Source: Comamonadaceae bacterium OS-1
GTDB taxonomy: Bacteria > Pseudomonadota > Gammaproteobacteria > Burkholderiales > Burkholderiaceae_C
NCBI GenBank assembly: GCA_027923965.1
Contig: AP026969.1
Location: 4,526,001 to 4,590,000, forward strand
Reading direction: 5' to 3'
Length of the DNA stretch: 64,000 nucleotides
Shown here: positions 23,528 through 31,547 of the stretch, piece by piece
Layout: each line of letters starts with the position of its first letter
Position numbering within the stretch: the stretch's first letter is position 1
Notes under the pieces: model-generated
The model's database searches: none
Seen by the model: the letters and a program-made list of their open reading frames with translations, nothing else
What the model was told of the DNA's origin: nothing
Program-made: the position numbers and the translations under genes

Positions 23528-26464
23528 CTACGCCAGGTGCTTGCCAATCAGCCCGGTCAGCTCAAACATGTTGATCTGCGGCTTGCCGAACACCGGGGCC
23601 AGCAGCGCGTCGGCGTTGATGTTGCGCTTGTTGGCGGCATCTTGCAGGTTGTTGGCCTTGATGTAGTCCCACAGCTTTTTGATGACCTGCGGGCGCGGCA
23701 GGGCCTCGGCCCCCACCACGGCGGCCAGGGCAGCGCTGGGGGTGAGGCCGCCGGTGCTGGTGCTGGCTTTTTTGGCAGCGGCCTTCTTGGCAGGTACTTT
23801 TTTCGCAGCAGCGACCTTCTTGGCCGGAACGGCCTTTTTCGCAGGGGCCGCCTTGGCCGCAAATTTGGCCGCGGCACCGGGGCGTGGCGGGAACTTGCTG
23901 GGGGCAAATTCAAAGTTCACCTTGCCGGCTTCCGCGTCCCAGGCCAGGTGGGCCTTGAAGGCGCGGCGGGTGCGCATGGAGACGAACTTGTCGAGCAGGT
24001 CGGTCTTGCCGGTGGCCAGCAGCTTGGCCATCTGGGCGTTTTCTACCGGCTGCTGCAGGATGACCTTGCCGCTCTTGAAATCGCAGCTGGGGGTGGGCTG
24101 GGCCAGCGTGGGCACGGTCTTTTCGCACACAAAATTCGCGCCGTGCTCGTGCACCGGGCTGCCGCATTTGGGGCAGTTGCCCAGCGAGGGGATGCCGGTA
24201 AAGTCCACCAGCTCGCCGGATTCTTCGCCCTTTTTGTCGTCGCCAAAGTCGAACTCCAGCTTGTAGTTCTGGGTTTCCTCGTCGAACTTGATGGTCATCT
24301 CGGCGGTGAACGGCCAGCCGGCCTTGGAGCGGAAGCCGTCCAGCGGGCCGATCTTGCGGTCGCGCATGAACTGCTCGACCTCGGCGCGCTCGAAGGTGCG
24401 GCCCGCAGGCGATTTGCCGAACGAGAAACCGCAGCCGTCGCTGTGGCCGTCGGCCCCGGTGCAGGTGTAGCGGCGGTAGTTTTCTTTGACGATGCCGCCG
24501 CAGTTGGGGCAGGGTGTGGCCAGGGTGATGTAGTCGCCGGGGATGGTGTCGCGGTCGTATTCCTTGGCCTTCTTGACCAGGCGCTCGGTCATGCCTGCAA
24601 TCTCGGCCATGAAGCTTTCGCGGCTCAACTGGCCGCGCTCCATTTGCGCCAGCTTGTATTCCCATTCGCCGGTGAGTTCGGCCTTGGACAGCTCTTCCAC
24701 GCCCAGGCCGCGCAACAGCGTCATCAGCTGGAAGGCCTTGGCGGTGGGCAGCATTTCGCGGCCCTCGCGCAGCAGGTATTTCTCGGCGATCAGGCCTTCG
24801 ATGATGGAGGCGCGGGTGGCCGGTGTGCCCAGGCCTTTTTCCTGCATGGCTTCGCGCAGCTCGTCGTCGTCGATGGTCTTGCCAGCGCCTTCCATGGCCC
24901 CCAGCAGGGTGGCTTCGGAGTAGCGCGCGGGGGGGCGGGTTTTCAGGGCCTTGGGGTCGGCGGCGATGGTCTGCACCACCTCGCCGGGCTTGACCAGCAC
25001 CAGGTTCTTGCCGTCTTTTTCATCGTCGTCGGTGACGGCTTCCTTGCCGTAGATGGCCATCCAACCGGGCTTGACCAGCACCTTGCCGTCGGTGCGGAAG
25101 GCGTATTTTTTTGCTTCCAAGGCGACGGTGCTGATACGCGTGGTGATCTGGTATTCGGCGCTGGGGAAGAACACCGACAAGAAGCGGCGCACCACAAAGT
25201 CGTACAGGCGCTGCTCGGCCTCGCTCAGGCCCGTGGGGGCTTGCAGCGTGGGGATGATGGCAAAGTGGTCGCTGACCTTGCTGTTGTCGAACACGCGCTT
25301 GGTCGGCTTGACGTAATTGTTCGCTACCGCTTGCTTGGCAAACGGGGCCAGGTGCGCCATGCCGCTGTCGGCCAGCATGGCCATGGTTTGGTGCACCACG
25401 GGCAGATAGTCTTCCGGCAGGGCGCGGGAGTCGGTACGCGGGTAGGTCAGGGCCTTGTGGCGCTCGTACAGGCTTTGCGCCAGGGCCAGCGTGGTCTTGG
25501 CACTAAAACCAAAGCGGCTGTTGGCCTCGCGCTGCAGCGAGGTCAAGTCGAACAGGGCAGGCGAAGCCTGCGTGGTGGGCTTGCTTTCTTCCGTGACGGT
25601 GGCGGGCTTGCCCCGGGCGGCGTTGGCAATGGCCTGGGCCTCGGCGGCGTTCCACACGCGGTCGGCGCGCTGCTCGGGGTCGGGCTGGCCATCAGGACCC
25701 GGTGGCGGCTTTTTGAACTGCGGGTCGAACCACTTGCCGGGGTAGGCACCGGCCTCGGCCTGGAAGCTGCCGTGGATTTCCCAGTAGTCGCGGCTGACGA
25801 ACTTGCGGATTTTTTCCTCGCGCTCCACCACCACCGACAGGGTGGGGGTTTGCACCCGGCCCACGGTGGTCAGGAAGAAGCCGCCGTCGCGCGAGTTGAA
25901 CGCGGTCATGGCGCGGGTGCCGTTGATGCCCACCAGCCAGTCGGCCTCGGAGCGCGAGCGGGCCGCATCGGCCAGGCCCTGCATCTGCGCCTCGGAGCGC
26001 AGCGCGCCAAAGCCGTCGCGGATGGCCTGCGGGGTCATGGACTGCAGCCACAGGCGGCGCACCGGCTTATTCAGGGGATTTGTGCCGCCCGCGTACTGCT
26101 CGATCAGGCGAAAGATCAGCTCCCCCTCGCGGCCCGCATCGCAGGCGTTGATGATGTCGGTCACGTCCTTGCGCTTGGCCTGTTTGACCACGGCGTTGAG
26201 GCGGGTTTTGGTTTTGTCGACGGGTTTGAGGTCGAAATACGGCGGAATCACCGGCAGGTGCGCAAAGCTCCACTTGCCGCGCTTCACATCGAACTCTTCC
26301 GGGGCCTGGATTTCCAGCAAATGGCCCACCGCGCTGGTGACCACGTACTTCTCGCTCTCGAAATACTCGTCGAACTTTTCAAACTTGCCCGCCGTGGGCG
26401 TGAGTGCCCGCACGATGTCTTGTGCAACAGACGGTTTTTCTGCAATCACCAATGTCTTTGTCAT
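23528..26464 (-). CDS. topB: DNA topoisomerase III with C-terminal zinc ribbons, Lys/Ala-rich linker and SWIB domain
   Basis: The 978-residue type IA topoisomerase relaxes negatively supercoiled DNA and unlinks DNA by single-strand passage. The Toprim domain holds MTKTLVIAEKPSVAQ and DAGREGELIF. The active-site Tyr is Tyr341 in TYPRTDSR. Two cysteine clusters follow: CPNCGG with a later TCTG/CGF pair, and CPKCGSP with a later CE/SCDF pair. A Lys/Ala/Pro-rich linker of about 35 residues, histone H1-like, leads to a C-terminal SWIB domain of about 75 residues (PSAALAAVVG, VIKKLWDYIKANNLQDAANK). SWIB is otherwise known from eukaryotic chromatin remodellers and chlamydial proteins. The start MTKTLVIAEK is fixed by the family. 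It is divergent from a SET-domain gene 140 bases away. Confidence 0.97.
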   Translation of the reverse strand: MTKTLVIAEKPSVAQDIVRALTPTAGKFEKFDEYFESEKYVVTSAVGHLLEIQAPEEFDVKRGKWSFAHLPVIPPYFDLKPVDKTKTRLNAVVKQAKRKDVTDIINACDAGREGELIFRLIEQYAGGTNPLNKPVRRLWLQSMTPQAIRDGFGALRSEAQMQGLADAARSRSEADWLVGINGTRAMTAFNSRDGGFFLTTVGRVQTPTLSVVVEREEKIRKFVSRDYWEIHGSFQAEAGAYPGKWFDPQFKKPPPGPDGQPDPEQRADRVWNAAEAQAIANAARGKPATVTEESKPTTQASPALFDLTSLQREANSRFGFSAKTTLALAQSLYERHKALTYPRTDSRALPEDYLPVVHQTMAMLADSGMAHLAPFAKQAVANNYVKPTKRVFDNSKVSDHFAIIPTLQAPTGLSEAEQRLYDFVVRRFLSVFFPSAEYQITTRISTVALEAKKYAFRTDGKVLVKPGWMAIYGKEAVTDDDEKDGKNLVLVKPGEVVQTIAADPKALKTRPPARYSEATLLGAMEGAGKTIDDDELREAMQEKGLGTPATRASIIEGLIAEKYLLREGREMLPTAKAFQLMTLLRGLGVEELSKAELTGEWEYKLAQMERGQLSRESFMAEIAGMTERLVKKAKEYDRDTIPGDYITLATPCPNCGGIVKENYRRYTCTGADGHSDGCGFSFGKSPAGRTFERAEVEQFMRDRKIGPLDGFRSKAGWPFTAEMTIKFDEETQNYKLEFDFGDDKKGEESGELVDFTGIPSLGNCPKCGSPVHEHGANFVCEKTVPTLAQPTPSCDFKSGKVILQQPVENAQMAKLLATGKTDLLDKFVSMRTRRAFKAHLAWDAEAGKVNFEFAPSKFPPRPGAAAKFAAKAAPAKKAVPAKKVAAAKKVPAKKAAAKKASTSTGGLTPSAALAAVVGAEALPRPQVIKKLWDYIKANNLQDAANKRNINADALLAPVFGKPQINMFELTGLIGKHLA

Positions 26465-26604
26465 AGGAATTTCGCCAATTTCTGAATTCTGTGGGGGGCT
26501 TTGCGGGGCGGCGGCTCTTATATAGCCGGGGCCACTTCTACAATCCGTTTTCAACCAGTGTGCAATTGCGCACGTTCGGTTCCCTTATTTAAGTTAACAG
26601 AGTT

Positions 26605-27114
26605 TTGCCCTTGACTTCCAAAACCCCCGTGAAAGCCGTGACAAAAACCGGCCGCCGCATCCAGGTGCGCCGCTCTGGCGTGCATGGCAAAGGCGTTTTT
26701 GCCCTGCAAGACATCGCCGCGGGCGACACGGTGGCCGAGTACGTGGGCGAGGTCATTTCCTGGGACGAAGCCCAGGACCGCCACCCGCACGACCCCAGCC
26801 AGCCCAACCACACCTTCTACTTCCACGTGGATGCAGACCGGGTGATCGATGCCAACTTTGGCGGCAACGCCTCGCGCTGGATCAACCACGCCTGCGAGCC
26901 CAACTGCGAAACCGACGAGCAGGACGGCCGCATTTTCATCATCGCCCTGCGCGACATCAAAGCAGGCGAAGAACTCAACTACGACTACGGCCTGATGTTG
27001 GAAGAGCGCTACACCCCCAAGCTCAAGGCCGAATACCCCTGCTGGTGCGGCGCACCCAGCTGCCGGGGCACGCTCTTGGCCCCCAAGCGCCGTATCAGCA
27101 AGCTACGCAAATGA
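26605..27114 (+). CDS. SET-domain protein-lysine methyltransferase-like protein
   Basis: The protein is about 169 residues from TTG 26605, or 161 from GTG 26629. It is an almost bare SET domain: SGVHGKGVFALQDIAAGD at the start, FGGNASRWINHACEPNC in the core (the NHxCxPNC pseudoknot motif), and ELNYDYG for the active-site Tyr region. A post-SET-like Cys cluster, CWCGAPSCRG, closes it. SET proteins transfer methyl groups from S-adenosylmethionine to lysines. The protein target is unknown; the Lys-rich tail of the divergently encoded topoisomerase is an attractive but untested candidate. Its stop overlaps birA by 4 bases. Confidence 0.9.
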   Translation: MPLTSKTPVKAVTKTGRRIQVRRSGVHGKGVFALQDIAAGDTVAEYVGEVISWDEAQDRHPHDPSQPNHTFYFHVDADRVIDANFGGNASRWINHACEPNCETDEQDGRIFIIALRDIKAGEELNYDYGLMLEERYTPKLKAEYPCWCGAPSCRGTLLAPKRRISKLRK

Positions 27115-27878
27115 TCTGGCCCGCCGAATCCATATGGGAAGCCGTCTACCCGCTGCTGCCCGACTTCACCGTCGAGGTGCTGCCGCAGATCGACTCCACC
27201 AACAGCGAGCTGATGCGCCGGGTGCGCGCCGGGCACCTGGAGCCCACCCTGCTGGTGGCCGAGCAGCAAACCGCAGGCCGGGGCCGCCTGGGCCGCGACT
27301 GGCACAGCGCGGTAGGCGACTCGTTGACCTTTTCGCTGGCGCTGCCGCTGGCCCCCGCCGACTGGTCGGGCCTGTCGCTGGCCGTGGGCGTGGCCGTGGC
27401 GCAAAGCCTGCACCCGGATTTGCAGCTGAAATGGCCCAACGATCTGTGGCTGCAGGGCCGCAAGCTGGGCGGCATCCTGATCGAGACCGCAGGCCAGGGC
27501 GACCAGCGCGTGGCCGTGATCGGCATTGGCCTGAACATCGCCCCCCCTGCATCGGATAAGGCCGCCGGCCTGTCCACCGCCCCCGCCTGGCTGCAAGAGG
27601 TGCTGCCGGGCGTGGATGCCGGTGCTGCCCTGCTGCGCATCGCCGCCCCGCTGGTGCAGGCCCTGAAAGCCTTTGAACTGGCCGGGTTCGCCCCGTTCCA
27701 GCCCCAGTTTGCCCAGCGCGACCTGCTGCTGGACCGGGCCATCACCCTGAGCAATGGCACCGTGGGCATGGCGCGCGGCGTGGACGCACTGGGCGGCCTG
27801 CGGGTGCAAACCCCCGAGGGCATGCAGACGGTGACCAGCGCCGAAGTCAGCGTGCGCCCCGCCCAAGAGGCCGACTGA
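27111..27878 (+). CDS. birA: Biotin--[acetyl-CoA-carboxylase] ligase (no DNA-binding domain)
   Basis: The 255-residue enzyme activates biotin with ATP and attaches it to biotin carboxyl carrier protein. Catalytic motifs are present: DSTNSELMRR, the adenylate-binding GRGRLGRDW, KWPNDLWL and KLGGILIETAG. The N-terminal winged-helix repressor domain of E. coli BirA is absent, which is normal in this group, so it cannot repress biotin genes. ATG 27111 overlaps the SET gene stop (ATGA). The final 50 residues form the small C-terminal domain. Confidence 0.94.
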   Translation: MIWPAESIWEAVYPLLPDFTVEVLPQIDSTNSELMRRVRAGHLEPTLLVAEQQTAGRGRLGRDWHSAVGDSLTFSLALPLAPADWSGLSLAVGVAVAQSLHPDLQLKWPNDLWLQGRKLGGILIETAGQGDQRVAVIGIGLNIAPPASDKAAGLSTAPAWLQEVLPGVDAGAALLRIAAPLVQALKAFELAGFAPFQPQFAQRDLLLDRAITLSNGTVGMARGVDALGGLRVQTPEGMQTVTSAEVSVRPAQEAD

Positions 27879-27882
27879 ACCG

Positions 27883-28560
27883 ATGCTGCGCGGAATCGTC
27901 TTGTTTTTGCTGCTGGCCAACGGCGTGTATTTCGCCTGGTCGCAGGGCCTGCTGGCGGCTTATGGCCTGGCACCGGCCTCGGTGTCCGAGCCGCAGCGGC
28001 TGGCGCAGCAGATCCACCCCGAACTGGTGGTGTTGGTGCCGCCACACAGCGCCGAAGCGGTTTCCGTTGCGGCAGCCCCCGCCTTGGCGGCCAGCGCCCC
28101 CGCCGAACCCACCGAATGCCTGACCGCCGGCCTGTTCGACGTGGCGCGCGGCACCGCGCTGGCCAAGGCCCTGGCCGATGCCCTGCCCGCCGGGTCGTGG
28201 TCGCTGGAGCCTGGCGTGGAGCCGGGCCGCTGGATGGTCTACATGGGCCGCTACGCCAGTACCGAGCTGCTGGAGCGCAAAAAGGCCGAGCTGCGCGGCA
28301 TGCGCATCAAGTTCGAGCCCGCCCCCGCCAACCTGGAACCCGGCCTGTCGCTGGGCAACTTTGACAGCGAAGCCGGGGCCAACAAGCTGCTGGGCGAGGT
28401 GACCCAGCACGGCGTTCGCACGGCCCATGTGGTGGCCGAGCGCCTGGAAACCCACGGCATGCGGCTCAAGCTGCCCGCGGTGGATGCGGCGCTGAAAACC
28501 CGGCTGGAGGCGCTCAAACCCGCGCTGGGCGGCAAAGCCCTCAAAACCTGCCCGGCCTAG
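27883..28560 (+). CDS. SPOR-domain-like membrane protein
   Basis: The 225-residue protein has an N-terminal signal anchor (residues 3-20, VLFLLLANGVYFAW), an Ala/Pro-rich linker, and a region from about residue 105 to 190 that resembles a SPOR domain: WMVYMGRYASTELLERKKAEL and then LSLGNFDSEAGANKLLGEV. SPOR domains bind denuded septal peptidoglycan, so a cell-division or envelope role is possible. It starts four bases after birA and ends nine bases before crcB, suggesting one transcript, though the functions are unrelated. Confidence 0.75.
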   Translation: MLRGIVLFLLLANGVYFAWSQGLLAAYGLAPASVSEPQRLAQQIHPELVVLVPPHSAEAVSVAAAPALAASAPAEPTECLTAGLFDVARGTALAKALADALPAGSWSLEPGVEPGRWMVYMGRYASTELLERKKAELRGMRIKFEPAPANLEPGLSLGNFDSEAGANKLLGEVTQHGVRTAHVVAERLETHGMRLKLPAVDAALKTRLEALKPALGGKALKTCPA

Positions 28561-28569
28561 GAGCCCGAC

Positions 28570-28968
28570 ATGGACGCCCTCCAACTAGGCCGCTCGCTGC
28601 TGGCCATCTCCGTAGGGGCTTCCCTGGGGGCCATCCTGCGCTGGGGCCTGGGCCTGGCCTTCAATGCCGTGTATCCCAGCATCCCGCCGGGCACCTGGCT
28701 GGCCAATATGCTGGGCGGCTACCTGATCGGTGTGGCCGTGGCCTACTTTGCCGACCATGGCGGCTTGCCACCCGAATGGAGGCTGCTGGTGATCACCGGC
28801 TTTCTGGGCGGCCTGACCACTTTTTCCACCTTCTCCGCCGAGGTGGTCACCCTGGTCCAGCAGGGCCGTATGCTGTGGGCCGGGCTGGCCATCTCGGTCC
28901 ACGTGGTGGGCTCCCTGCTGATGACCTTGCTGGGCATGGCCACCGTGGGCTGGGTCAAAACCTTTTAA
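28570..28968 (+). CDS. crcB: Fluoride channel protein (CrcB/Fluc)
   Basis: The 132-residue protein has four membrane helices and the family signature [12 protein letters not shown], plus [12 protein letters not shown] with the conserved Asn. Fluc proteins form dual-topology dimers that let fluoride leave the cell. No fluoride riboswitch is visible upstream, because the gene lies nine bases after the SPOR gene and seems to be read from the SET-birA transcript. Its stop overlaps the convergent methyltransferase stop by four bases. Confidence 0.94.
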   Translation: MDALQLGRSLLAISVGASLGAILRWGLGLAFNAVYPSIPPGTWLANMLGGYLIGVAVAYFADHGGLPPEWRLLVITGFLGGLTTFSTFSAEVVTLVQQGRMLWAGLAISVHVVGSLLMTLLGMATVGWVKTF

Positions 28969-30170
28969 ATACCCGCCACCGCCAACCGCCACAGCGAGGT
29001 AACTTCCGCCGCGCGCGCTGCGTGCAGGGCGGCGGTGGCATCGGTGGCCTTGGGGTGCACCGGCTTGGCATCCAGGCGCTCCAGCACCTTCAGGCCGTGG
29101 GTGTCAAACGCAGCCAGCAGCTCGGCGCGGGTGCGCAGGCCCAGGTGCTCGGCAAAGTCGGACAGCACCAGCCAGCCCTCGCCGCCGGGGGCCAAATGCT
29201 GTTTCAACCCGGCCAGAAAGCCCAGCAGCATGCGGCTGTCTTCGTCGTACACCGCGTGCTCGATGGGCGAGCCGGGCCGGGCGGGCAGCCAGGGCGGGTT
29301 GCAGACGATCAGCGTAGCCTGGCCTTCGGGGAACAAATCGGTTTGCACCACCTGCACCTGCTTGGCCACGCCCAGCAGGGCCAGGTTGTCGCGGGCGCAG
29401 GCCAGGGCGCGGGGGTCGGTGTCGGTGGCCACCACCTGGGCCACGCCGCGCCGCACCAGCACGGCGGCCAGCACGCCGGTGCCGGTGCCAATGTCGAAAG
29501 CAATGCCGGGTGCGGGCAAGGGTGCCTTGGCCACCAGGTCGATGTACTCGCCGCGCACCGGCGAAAACACGCCGTAGTGCGGGTGGATGCGGTTCAGCGG
29601 GGCCTCGCCCAGCGCCGGGATCTCCAGGCCCTTGCGCCGCCATTCGTGGGTGCTGGTCAGGCCCTGCAACTCGCGCAGCGTGATGACCGACGGGCCGGCC
29701 GCCAGGTCGGCCGGGCCCCAGGCCGCCAGGCAGGCGGCGTGCACATTGGGCGCGCGGCGCAGCGGGATGCTGTAGTCGGCGTTCACCGGCAGCAGCAGCA
29801 TGTTCAGCACCCGTGCGCGCTGCGCCTGGGCCTGGCGGTACAGATGGAAGGCTTCGGCCGGGGCGGCGGCTTCCTTGGGGGCTTTGCGCTGCTTGCGTGC
29901 CGGGGTTTTGTCGATGCGCCGGGCAATCGCCTGCAGCAGCTGGCGGGCGTTGTGGAAATCACCGCGCCACAGCAGGGCCGTGCCCTCGCAGGCTAGGCGG
30001 TAGGCGCTGTCGGCAGATAGGGTGTCGTCGGCCAGCACCACGCGCTTCGGGGCAGGCGCGCCGCGCTCGGAGCGCCAGTGGGCGGACTGGGGCTGGTCGG
30101 CTTCGGTCCAGTGGATGGTGTTGTCGGCAGAAAGAGCGGAGGTGGTGGTGGAGGCAATAGGGGTAGGCAT
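28965..30170 (-). CDS. Class I SAM-dependent methyltransferase (PrmC/HemK-like NPPW motif)
   Basis: The 401-residue protein has an unusual N-terminal region of about 200 residues with a basic patch ([10 protein letters not shown]), then a Rossmann methyltransferase domain. The SAM-binding motif is [14 protein letters not shown], the acidic loop is [11 protein letters not shown], and the catalytic motif is [17 protein letters not shown] is used by enzymes that methylate nitrogen, such as glutamine in release factors or exocyclic amines in nucleic acids. The N-terminal region is longer than in PrmC, so the substrate may differ. It is a single gene, convergent with crcB. Confidence 0.85.
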   Translation of the reverse strand: MPTPIASTTTSALSADNTIHWTEADQPQSAHWRSERGAPAPKRVVLADDTLSADSAYRLACEGTALLWRGDFHNARQLLQAIARRIDKTPARKQRKAPKEAAAPAEAFHLYRQAQAQRARVLNMLLLPVNADYSIPLRRAPNVHAACLAAWGPADLAAGPSVITLRELQGLTSTHEWRRKGLEIPALGEAPLNRIHPHYGVFSPVRGEYIDLVAKAPLPAPGIAFDIGTGTGVLAAVLVRRGVAQVVATDTDPRALACARDNLALLGVAKQVQVVQTDLFPEGQATLIVCNPPWLPARPGSPIEHAVYDEDSRMLLGFLAGLKQHLAPGGEGWLVLSDFAEHLGLRTRAELLAAFDTHGLKVLERLDAKPVHPKATDATAALHAARAAEVTSLWRLAVAGI

Positions 30171-30223
30171 AGTCGGGTTCTTTTAACAGATGGTCACACA
30201 ACGGTTTTGGCGTAAAGTCTGTT

Positions 30224-30283
30224 TTGCTCTATTTTTAAGAGCTGCTCACGCTTATTGAATAAGCGCCAGAGCCGTATTTCTTA
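30224..30283. repeat. Interspersed intergenic repeat, copy 8 (best palindrome)
   Basis: The core CGCTTATT-G-AATAAGCG (30249-30265) is a perfect 8-base inverted repeat, preceded by GCTCTATTTTTAAGAGC. It lies between the divergent methyltransferase and small secreted protein genes. Confidence 0.75.
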
Positions 30284-30337
30284 TCAATTTCCAGAGCCGT
30301 TATAGTGGCCGCTCCGCCACTCTGGAGATTGGGGACC

Positions 30338-30775
30338 ATGCGATTTCTGCTGTTGACCGCGCTGCTGGCCGCGCTGACCCCGGCCACCCATGCCGGCCCG
30401 TTCACCACCCGCTGCCTGGTGGCCGAGGGCGGCAAGAAGCCCATCCAGCTGCAATTCAGCACCGTGGGCGACGACACCAGCGGCTGGAGTGGCGGCTTCG
30501 TGCGCTACGGCAGCCACAGCCGCCCCATCAGCCTAGTGCGCATGCGCGAGTCGCACGTGGACACCGCGCCCGGGCGGCCCATGGCCTTCACCACCGTGTG
30601 GCTGGAGATCGTGGGCGGCCTGGCCGTGGGCAGCTACGAAGTGGAAACCCAGGGTGCCCGCATCCAGCGCTTCGTCTACACCGCCAAACGTAACGGCCAG
30701 GGCACCACGTTCGTGGAAAACCCCGCCATCGACGTGGGCGACGACGGCAGCTGCCGCTGGACGGCTACGGGTTAG
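30338..30775 (+). CDS. Small secreted hypothetical protein
   Basis: The 145-residue protein has a clear signal peptide (MRFLLLTALLAALTPATHAG, cleavage after about Ala19). The mature part is beta-rich with two Cys residues (TTRCL early, SCRW at the end) that could form a disulfide in the periplasm. No family is recognised. GGGGA lies just before ATG 30338. The next gene, about 60 bases on, also encodes a small secreted protein. Confidence 0.7.
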   Translation: MRFLLLTALLAALTPATHAGPFTTRCLVAEGGKKPIQLQFSTVGDDTSGWSGGFVRYGSHSRPISLVRMRESHVDTAPGRPMAFTTVWLEIVGGLAVGSYEVETQGARIQRFVYTAKRNGQGTTFVENPAIDVGDDGSCRWTATG

Positions 30776-30836
30776 GAGGCACCCACCATTGACCTGGCGC
30801 AAGCCCCCCGCCTGCCGACGGGCCACAATCCACCCC

Positions 30837-31226
30837 ATGAAAAAACCCCTGCTGCTGTCCCTGCTGTGGGCCCTGGCCTGCGGCCCGGCGCTGGCCGACT
30901 GGGTGCGCATCGCCACCAGTGAAACCTCGGTCTTCTACGTCGACTCGGAAATCCCCCCCAAGGTGGGCGCGAACGTGATGGTCTGGGTGCTGCGCGACCA
31001 CACCACACCCCAGGTGGGCACCGGCGGGCCATACGCCTCGTCCAAGGACCAGATCGAAGTCGACTGCGCCGCCCGCCGCGTGCGCCGCATCTACGGCTCC
31101 GAGCACCCCGAGCCCATGGGCCAAGGCAAGATGGTGCACTCCGAGCATGGCCCCATGAGCTGGAACGCAGTCGCCCCCAAAACCACCATGCGGCGGGTGG
31201 TGGATATGGCGTGTATGCATCCCTGA
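30837..31226 (+). CDS. Small secreted protein resembling the surface-adhesin E family
   Basis: The 129-residue protein has a signal peptide cleaved near residue 20 (ALA-DW). The mature sequence DWVRIATSETSVFYVDSE, then QIEVDCAARRVRRIYG and a late DMAC, fits the short beta-sandwich family named after Haemophilus surface-adhesin protein E. The two Cys residues probably form a disulfide. Members are common in Burkholderiales and mostly uncharacterised, so adhesion should not be assumed. Confidence 0.65.
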   Translation: MKKPLLLSLLWALACGPALADWVRIATSETSVFYVDSEIPPKVGANVMVWVLRDHTTPQVGTGGPYASSKDQIEVDCAARRVRRIYGSEHPEPMGQGKMVHSEHGPMSWNAVAPKTTMRRVVDMACMHP

Positions 31227-31260
31227 GAGGGATATCAGCGCAGCAACCGCCACATTTTCT

Positions 31261-31428
31261 TCATTGTTCAAGTCTGGCGAACACTGCTTCTGCGTCGCGA
31301 AACTGTCCTTGTTCCCGCTCCCGGCTCCCCAGCGCCAGCACCTTGAGCAGCGCCATGGTGGCCTCACCGTTTTGGGGGGTCGCCGGGAAAGGCTGGCTTG
31401 CGTTTTGATTCGGGTTTTGCAGTGTCAT
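31261..31428 (-). CDS. Small ORF resembling the C-terminal part of an antitoxin
   Basis: The 55-residue frame starts at ATG 31428 and contains MALLKVLALGSREREQGQF and AEAVFARLEQ. Similar short tails occur in prevent-host-death-type antitoxins in this group, from memory and not confirmed. No toxin gene is adjacent. The remaining bases of 31227-31547 hold only this frame and a repeat copy. It could be a remnant, an orphan antitoxin or a small real gene. Confidence 0.4.
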   Translation of the reverse strand: MTLQNPNQNASQPFPATPQNGEATMALLKVLALGSREREQGQFRDAEAVFARLEQ

Positions 31429-31440
31429 TTTTATCTTTTC

Positions 31441-31490
31441 GCTATGGTTTAGATAGCTTCTTACGCCCACCGGATGGGCACAGACTGCCC
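31441..31490. repeat. Interspersed intergenic repeat, copy 9
   Basis: GCTATGGTTTAGATAGC forms the AT arm, followed by the variant core TTACGCCCACCGGATGGGCAC. It lies just upstream of the antitoxin-like frame on the minus strand. Confidence 0.6.
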
Positions 31491-31547
31491 ATTTCGTTCT
31501 ATTCTGAAACCCGACCCATTGAAAATGAAAACCTGAACGATTGAAAA

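Noticed and set aside
23537..26485. Plus-strand open frame of 982 codons opposite topoisomerase III
   Set aside because: It is the mirror of a clear, motif-rich gene in GC-rich DNA. Its product is low-complexity (Gly, Ala, Val, His, Gln) with no domain.
28400..28570. Fluoride riboswitch before crcB
   Set aside because: The crcB start is only nine bases after the previous gene and no crcB-motif pseudoknot pattern could be seen there.
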